From Streptomyces sp. CC0208 (GTDB lineage Bacteria; Actinomycetota; Actinomycetes; Streptomycetales; Streptomycetaceae), in assembly GCF_003443735.1 (NCBI RefSeq), contig NZ_CP031969.1, forward strand, positions 6,448,001 through 6,512,000: a DNA stretch of 64,000 nt, in the 5' to 3' direction. A program made the translations under genes and the position numbers. Each line of letters begins with the position of its first letter. Positions within the stretch are counted from its first letter, which is position 1. Positions 59,647-64,000 of this stretch are shown here, in pieces. Under the pieces are notes generated by a model. It ran no database searches. It was not told the DNA's origin and worked only from the letters and a program-made list of their open reading frames with translations.

Positions 59647-60789
59647 ATGCACAAGACCCTGATCGTGACGAACGACTTCCCGCCCCGCCCCGGGGGCATC
59701 CAGGCGTTCCTGCACAACATGGCGCTGCGGCTCGACCCCGAGCGCCTGGTCGTCTACGCCTCCACGTGGAAGCGCAGCCGGGAGGGCGTCGAGGCGACCG
59801 CCGCCTTCGACGCGGAGCAGCCCTTCACCGTCGTACGGGATTCCACGACCATGCTGCTGCCGACGCCCGGGGTGACCCGCAGGACCGTCGGGCTGCTGCG
59901 TGAGCACGGCTGTACGTCGGTGTGGTTCGGGGCGGCCGCGCCGCTCGGGCTCATGGCTCCGGCGCTCAGGAGGGCCGGGGCGGAGCGGCTGGTGGCGACG
60001 ACCCACGGGCACGAGGCCGGGTGGGCCCAACTGCCCGCCGCGCGGCAGCTGTTGGGCCGGATCGGGGAGTCCACTGACACCATCACCTACCTCGGCGAGT
60101 ACACGCGGTCGCGGATCGCCGGTGCGCTGAGCCCGAAGGCCGCCGCACGGATGGTGCAGCTGCCGCCGGGGGTCGACGAGAAGACCTTCCATCCCGGGTC
60201 GGGCGGCGACGCCGTGCGGGCGCGGCTGGGACTGACGGACCGGCCGGTGGTCGTGTGCGTCTCGCGGCTGGTGCCGCGCAAGGGGCAGGACACCCTCATC
60301 CTCGCCATGCCCCGGATCCTGGCCGCGGAGCCCGACGCCGTGCTGCTGATCGTCGGGGGCGGCCCGTACGAGAAGGAGCTGCGCAGGCTCGCGCACGAGA
60401 CGGGGGTCGCCGCCTCCGTCCGTTTCACCGGAGCCGTGCCCTGGACCGAGCTGCCCGCGCACTACGGCGCCGGGGACGTCTTCGCGATGCCGTGCCGGAC
60501 CCGCCGGGGCGGGCTCGACGTGGAGGGGCTGGGGATCGTCTACCTGGAGGCCTCCGCGACCGGACTGCCCGTCGTCGCCGGGGACTCGGGCGGCGCCCCG
60601 GACGCCGTGCTCGACGGCGAGACCGGCTGGGTGGTGCGGGGCGGCTCCCCCGAGGAGGCCGCCGAACGGATCACCGTCCTGCTCGGCGACGCGGAACTGC
60701 GGAGGCACATGGGGGAGCGGGGACGCGAGTGGGTCGAGGAGAAGTGGCGATGGGATTTGTTGGCGGAAAAGTTGAAGACACTGCTATAG
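59647..60789 (+). CDS. pimB: GT4 mannosyltransferase, PimB type
   Basis: A 380-residue GT-B enzyme that adds the second mannose from GDP-mannose to phosphatidylinositol mono-mannoside. The N-terminal GGIQAFLHNMALRL glycine loop, ATTHGHEAGWAQLPAARQLL, YTRSRI, the SRLVPRKGQDTLI sugar-nucleotide loop and the EGLGIVYLEASATGLPVVAGDSGG motif (Glu catalytic/phosphate site) are as in PimB'. The ATG is preceded by GGTAGGGTCGGCCGCG, a weak site. It is divergent from the GT87 gene and followed by choA. Confidence 0.9.
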   Translation: MHKTLIVTNDFPPRPGGIQAFLHNMALRLDPERLVVYASTWKRSREGVEATAAFDAEQPFTVVRDSTTMLLPTPGVTRRTVGLLREHGCTSVWFGAAAPLGLMAPALRRAGAERLVATTHGHEAGWAQLPAARQLLGRIGESTDTITYLGEYTRSRIAGALSPKAAARMVQLPPGVDEKTFHPGSGGDAVRARLGLTDRPVVVCVSRLVPRKGQDTLILAMPRILAAEPDAVLLIVGGGPYEKELRRLAHETGVAASVRFTGAVPWTELPAHYGAGDVFAMPCRTRRGGLDVEGLGIVYLEASATGLPVVAGDSGGAPDAVLDGETGWVVRGGSPEEAAERITVLLGDAELRRHMGERGREWVEEKWRWDLLAEKLKTLL

Positions 60790-60821
60790 CCGGAGGCCGA
60801 TAATCCGCCGATGCTGCGCGC

Positions 60822-62453
60822 ATGGCAACAAAACTGATACAGCGTCAGCTGACTAGACGTCAGATCCTTGGTATGGCCGCCCTTCAGACGGCGGCCACTC
60901 TCGGCTTCACCCGCGTCGGGCTCCAGTCGGCCCGCGCGGACGAGCCCGCCGCGGTCGAGTCCGCGCCCGCCATCGTCGTGGGCTCCGGCTACGGCGCCTC
61001 CGTCGCCGCCCTCCGTCTCGGCCAGGCCGGCATCCGCACCCTCGTCCTGGAGATGGGCCGGCTGTGGAACACCGCCGGCCCTGACGGCAAGGTCTTCTGC
61101 AACACCGCCAACCCCGACCAGCGCTCCATGTGGTTCCGCACCCGCACCGAGGCACCGCTGGCGACCTTCCTGTGGCTGGACGTCGTCAACAAGGACGTCA
61201 GCCCCTACCCCGGCGTCCTGGACCGGGTGCACTTCGACCACATGTCCGTCTTCGTGGGCCGCGGGGTCGGCGGCGGTTCCCTCGTCAACGGCTCGATGGC
61301 GGTCACCCCGCTCCAGTCCTACTTCGCCGAGCAGTTCCCGACCGTCGACACCGCGGAGATGTACGGCACGTACTTCCCGCGCGCCCGCGCCATGCTCGGC
61401 GTCAACACCATCGACCCGGCCTGGTTCGAGTCGACCGAGTGGTACAAGTTCACCCGGGTCTCCCGGAAGCACGCCCAGAACACCGGCCTGAAGACCACCT
61501 TCGTGCCCAGCGTCTACGACTTCGGCTACATGCAGCGCGAGGCCGCGGGCACCGCCACCAAGTCCGCTCTCGGCCAGGAGGTCATCTACGGCAACAACTT
61601 CGGCAAGAAGAGCCTCGACAAGACGTATCTGGCGTCCGCGCTCGGCACCGGCAACGTCACCATCCACACCATGGAGAAGGTCACCGGGATCAGCCGGGCG
61701 GGCGACGGCAGCTGGGTGCTGAGCGCCGAGCGCATCGACTACAGCGGGGCGGTCGTGGAGACCAAGCAGTACTCCTGCACCTATCTGTTCCTCGGCGGCG
61801 GCAGCCTCGGCACGAGTGAACTCCTGCTCCGGTCACGGCAGTCGGGGACCCTCCCGGCGCTGGACGCCAGCGTCGGGGCGGGCTGGGGGCCCAACGGCAA
61901 CACGATGCTCGGGCGGGCCAACCACCTGTGGGACACCGTCGGTGCCAACCAGTCGACCATGCCGGTCATGGGCATCGACGACTGGGCCAACACCGACAAC
62001 CCCGTCTTCGCCGAGATCGCGCCTTTACCCACGGGACTCGAACACTGGGTGAGCCTGTATCTGGCCATCACCAAGAACCCGCAGCGCGCCAGGTTCTCCT
62101 ACGGCAGCGGGGGGTTGAGCCTCGACTGGAGCGGCGCACAGAGCGCGGTCTCCTCCGGCATGGCCAAGAAGCTCTTCGACCGGATCAACTCCGCCAACTC
62201 GACCATCTACCGGTACGACCTCTTCGGATCGCCCAGCAGGGTCTTCGCCGACGACTTCACCTACCACCCGCTCGGTGGCTGCGTGCTGGGCAAGGCCACC
62301 GACAACTACGGCCGCGTGAAGGGCTATTCGAGGCTGTACGTCACCGACGGCTCGCTGATCCCCGGCAACATCGGGGTGAACCCGTTCGTCACCATCACCG
62401 CGCTCGCCGAACGCACGATGGCGCGGGTCCTCGTGGAGGACACCGCGCCATAG
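60822..62453 (+). CDS. choA: Cholesterol oxidase (GMC family), Tat-exported
   Basis: A 543-residue FAD enzyme that oxidises and isomerises 3beta-hydroxysterols to 4-en-3-ones. Its N-terminal LTRRQILGMAALQTAATLG is a twin-arginine signal ending near ARA-DE. The Rossmann motif GSGYGAS lies at 54-60. The three catalytic residues are in FAEIAP (Glu), TYHPLGGC (His) and GVNPFVTITALAER (Asn), matching the non-covalent Streptomyces ChoA. Its length fits too (about 546). The ATG follows only weak ribosome site sequence. It is convergent with the acyl-CoA ligase gene, 15 bp apart. Confidence 0.95.
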   Translation: MATKLIQRQLTRRQILGMAALQTAATLGFTRVGLQSARADEPAAVESAPAIVVGSGYGASVAALRLGQAGIRTLVLEMGRLWNTAGPDGKVFCNTANPDQRSMWFRTRTEAPLATFLWLDVVNKDVSPYPGVLDRVHFDHMSVFVGRGVGGGSLVNGSMAVTPLQSYFAEQFPTVDTAEMYGTYFPRARAMLGVNTIDPAWFESTEWYKFTRVSRKHAQNTGLKTTFVPSVYDFGYMQREAAGTATKSALGQEVIYGNNFGKKSLDKTYLASALGTGNVTIHTMEKVTGISRAGDGSWVLSAERIDYSGAVVETKQYSCTYLFLGGGSLGTSELLLRSRQSGTLPALDASVGAGWGPNGNTMLGRANHLWDTVGANQSTMPVMGIDDWANTDNPVFAEIAPLPTGLEHWVSLYLAITKNPQRARFSYGSGGLSLDWSGAQSAVSSGMAKKLFDRINSANSTIYRYDLFGSPSRVFADDFTYHPLGGCVLGKATDNYGRVKGYSRLYVTDGSLIPGNIGVNPFVTITALAERTMARVLVEDTAP

Positions 62454-62468
62454 GCCCCGTACGGGCGA

Positions 62469-64000
62469 CTACTTCGCGTAGATCGCCTCGATCTCGTCCG
62501 CGTAGTCCTTCGCCACCACGTTCCGCTTGAGCTTCAGGGACGGCGTGAGGTGGCCCGTCTCCTCCGTGAACTGGGAGGACAGAATGCGGAACTTCCGCAC
62601 CGATTCCGCCTTCGACACCGCGGCGTTGCCGTCGTCGATCGCGGCCTGGATCGCCGCGTTCAGGTCCGCGTCCCCGGCCAGCGACGCCGCGGTGGAACCC
62701 GCCGGCTTGCCGTGCTCCTCGGCCCAACGGCCCAGGAACTCCTCGTCGATGGTGACCAGCGCGCCCACGAACGGCCGCCCGTCGCCCACCACCATGCACT
62801 CCGCGACCAGCGCGTGCGCCCGGATACGGTCCTCGATCACGGCCGGGGCGACGTTCTTGCCGCCCGCGGTGACGATGATCTCCTTCTTGCGGCCGGTGAT
62901 CCTGAGGTAGCCGTCCTCGTCGAGGGTGCCGATGTCACCGGTGTGGAACCAGCCGTCGGTCAGCGCCTCGGCGGTCGCGGCCTCGTTGTTCCAGTAGCCC
63001 TTGAACAGGTGCTCGCCGTGCAGCAGCACCTCGCCGTCGTCGGCGATCCGGATCACCGAGCCAGGCAGCGGCTGCCCGACCGTGCCGATCTTCGTGCGGT
63101 CCCAGGGGTTGAAGGCGGTCGCCGCGCACGACTCGGTCAGGCCGTAGCCCTCCAGAACCGTGAAGCCGATGCCGCGGAAGAAGTGCCCGAGCCGCTCGCC
63201 CAGCGGGGCGCCACCGGAGATGGCGTACTCGCCCCGACCGCCCAGCACGGCCCGCAGCTTGCTGTAGACCAGCTTGTCGAAGGTCTTGTACTTGATCTTC
63301 AGCCCGAGCGACGGACCCGACGGGGTGTCCAGCGCCTTGCTGTAGGCGATCGCCGTGTCGGCGGCCTTGTCGAAGATCTTGCCCTTGCCGTCCGCCTGCG
63401 CCTTGGCGCGCGCCGAGTTGTAGACCTTCTCGAAGACGCGCGGCACGCCGAGGATCAACGTCGGCCGGAAGGACGCCAGTTCGTCGGTGAGCTGCTTGAT
63501 GTCCGGGACCATGCCCAGCTTGATCGGCGCCATCATCGGCGCGATCTGCACCAGCCGCCCGAAGACGTGCGCGAGCGGCAGGAAGAGCAGGACCGAGCAC
63601 TCGCCGGTGCGGAACAGCGGGCGCAGTCGCTCCACGATGTTGCCGCACTCGGCGAAGAAGCTGCGGTGGGTCAGCACACAGCCCTTGGGCCGGCCGGTGG
63701 TGCCCGAGGTGTAGACGATGGTCGCCGGGTCGTCGGCCTTCGCCAGCGAACTGCGCTCCTCGACGGTGGCGTCGCTGATGTCCTTGCCCGCGCGGCCCAG
63801 CTCCTCGACCCCGCCGCCCTCGATCTGCCAGACGTGCTTGAGCGCGGGCAGCTGCTCGCGCACCGACTCGACGGCCGCGCTGTGACCGTCCAGCTCCACG
63901 ACACAGGCGGTCGCGCCCGAGTCGCTGAGAATCCACTGGATCTGCTCCGCCGAGCTGGTCTCGTACACCGGCACGGTGACCGCGCCCGCGCTCCAGATCG
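62469..64000 (-). CDS. Long-chain fatty-acid-CoA ligase (N-terminus cut by window edge)
   Basis: The visible ~510 codons hold most of an adenylate-forming ligase of the FadD15 type. Markers are the P-loop IVYTSGTTGRPKG, LFLPLAHVFGRL, LEGYGLTESCA, GWFHTGDIG, and the hinge ITGRKKEIIVTAGGKNVAP, with the catalytic Lys in LTPSLKLKR near the end. It forms acyl-AMP and then acyl-CoA from long-chain fatty acids. The frame stays open to the right edge (visible as SAGAVTVPVYETSS), so only about 80-90 N-terminal residues are missing. A link with the sterol enzyme next door is possible but untested. Confidence 0.93.
   Translation of the reverse strand, partial: IWSAGAVTVPVYETSSAEQIQWILSDSGATACVVELDGHSAAVESVREQLPALKHVWQIEGGGVEELGRAGKDISDATVEERSSLAKADDPATIVYTSGTTGRPKGCVLTHRSFFAECGNIVERLRPLFRTGECSVLLFLPLAHVFGRLVQIAPMMAPIKLGMVPDIKQLTDELASFRPTLILGVPRVFEKVYNSARAKAQADGKGKIFDKAADTAIAYSKALDTPSGPSLGLKIKYKTFDKLVYSKLRAVLGGRGEYAISGGAPLGERLGHFFRGIGFTVLEGYGLTESCAATAFNPWDRTKIGTVGQPLPGSVIRIADDGEVLLHGEHLFKGYWNNEAATAEALTDGWFHTGDIGTLDEDGYLRITGRKKEIIVTAGGKNVAPAVIEDRIRAHALVAECMVVGDGRPFVGALVTIDEEFLGRWAEEHGKPAGSTAASLAGDADLNAAIQAAIDDGNAAVSKAESVRKFRILSSQFTEETGHLTPSLKLKRNVVAKDYADEIEAIYAK

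Overview
The window is a high-GC stretch of actinobacterial chromosome, almost certainly from a Streptomyces. The evidence is strong G/C bias at third codon positions, many GTG starts (plus a TTG and a possible CTG), an actinobacterial bcc/aa3 respiratory gene set, a SAM-IV riboswitch, a PspA/PspAA pair, PimB, DUF3043 and ECF42-type genes. From memory, gene order resembles the core region of the S. coelicolor chromosome that carries the qcrCAB/cta genes; I could not run an alignment. No prophage, insertion sequence, tRNA, rRNA or CRISPR array is visible. The mobile-looking content is limited to intergenic repeats.

Left part (1-9.7 kb): the pyruvate dehydrogenase neighbourhood. aceE (cut by the left edge), a GntR/FCD regulator, an E2 acyltransferase with two lipoyl domains, lipoamide dehydrogenase and leucyl aminopeptidase. 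A ~700-bp degenerate minisatellite separates aceE from the regulator, and a 91-bp tandem repeat lies upstream of lpd.

9.9-20 kb: a GH114 lipoprotein and three late cobalamin genes (cobS, cobT and cobU, the last fused to a metallo-beta-lactamase-like domain). Between them lie membrane genes (a DUF2156 lysyl-phosphatidylglycerol synthase-like protein with a rhomboid-like partner), two methyltransferase-like genes and a remnant of a PDZ protease.

20-32 kb: envelope stress and signalling. pspA-pspAA, a NarL-type two-component pair, a YciI/DGPF protein with an ECF42-type sigma factor, a membrane Ser/Thr kinase with a PQQ-like sensor, divergent nadA and erpA (Fe-S enzyme and Fe-S carrier), and a large membrane protein with three 53-residue repeats.

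32-45 kb: the respiratory cluster. An AdoK-like kinase and a cysteine desulfurase-TusA fusion precede ctaC-ctaD-ctaF. An L,D-transpeptidase and a degenerate receiver protein are inserted before ctaE-qcrC-qcrA-qcrB, which together encode cytochrome bcc and aa3 oxidase. The start codon of ctaE lies in a perfect 10-1-10 palindrome.

45-64 kb: trpD, a SAM-IV riboswitch ahead of a class V aminotransferase, a second PQQ Ser/Thr kinase, a stand-alone Lrp RAM-domain protein coupled to a rhomboid protease, a NYN nuclease, two tandem NlpC/P60 hydrolases, a lipoprotein metallopeptidase, a PadR/MATE divergent pair, a GT87 mannosyltransferase, pimB, a Tat-exported cholesterol oxidase and the end of a long-chain acyl-CoA ligase (cut by the right edge).

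Most genes are housekeeping or conserved. The parts that deserve a second look are the repeats, several palindromes at promoters or starts, unusual fusions, and small conserved genes with no known role.
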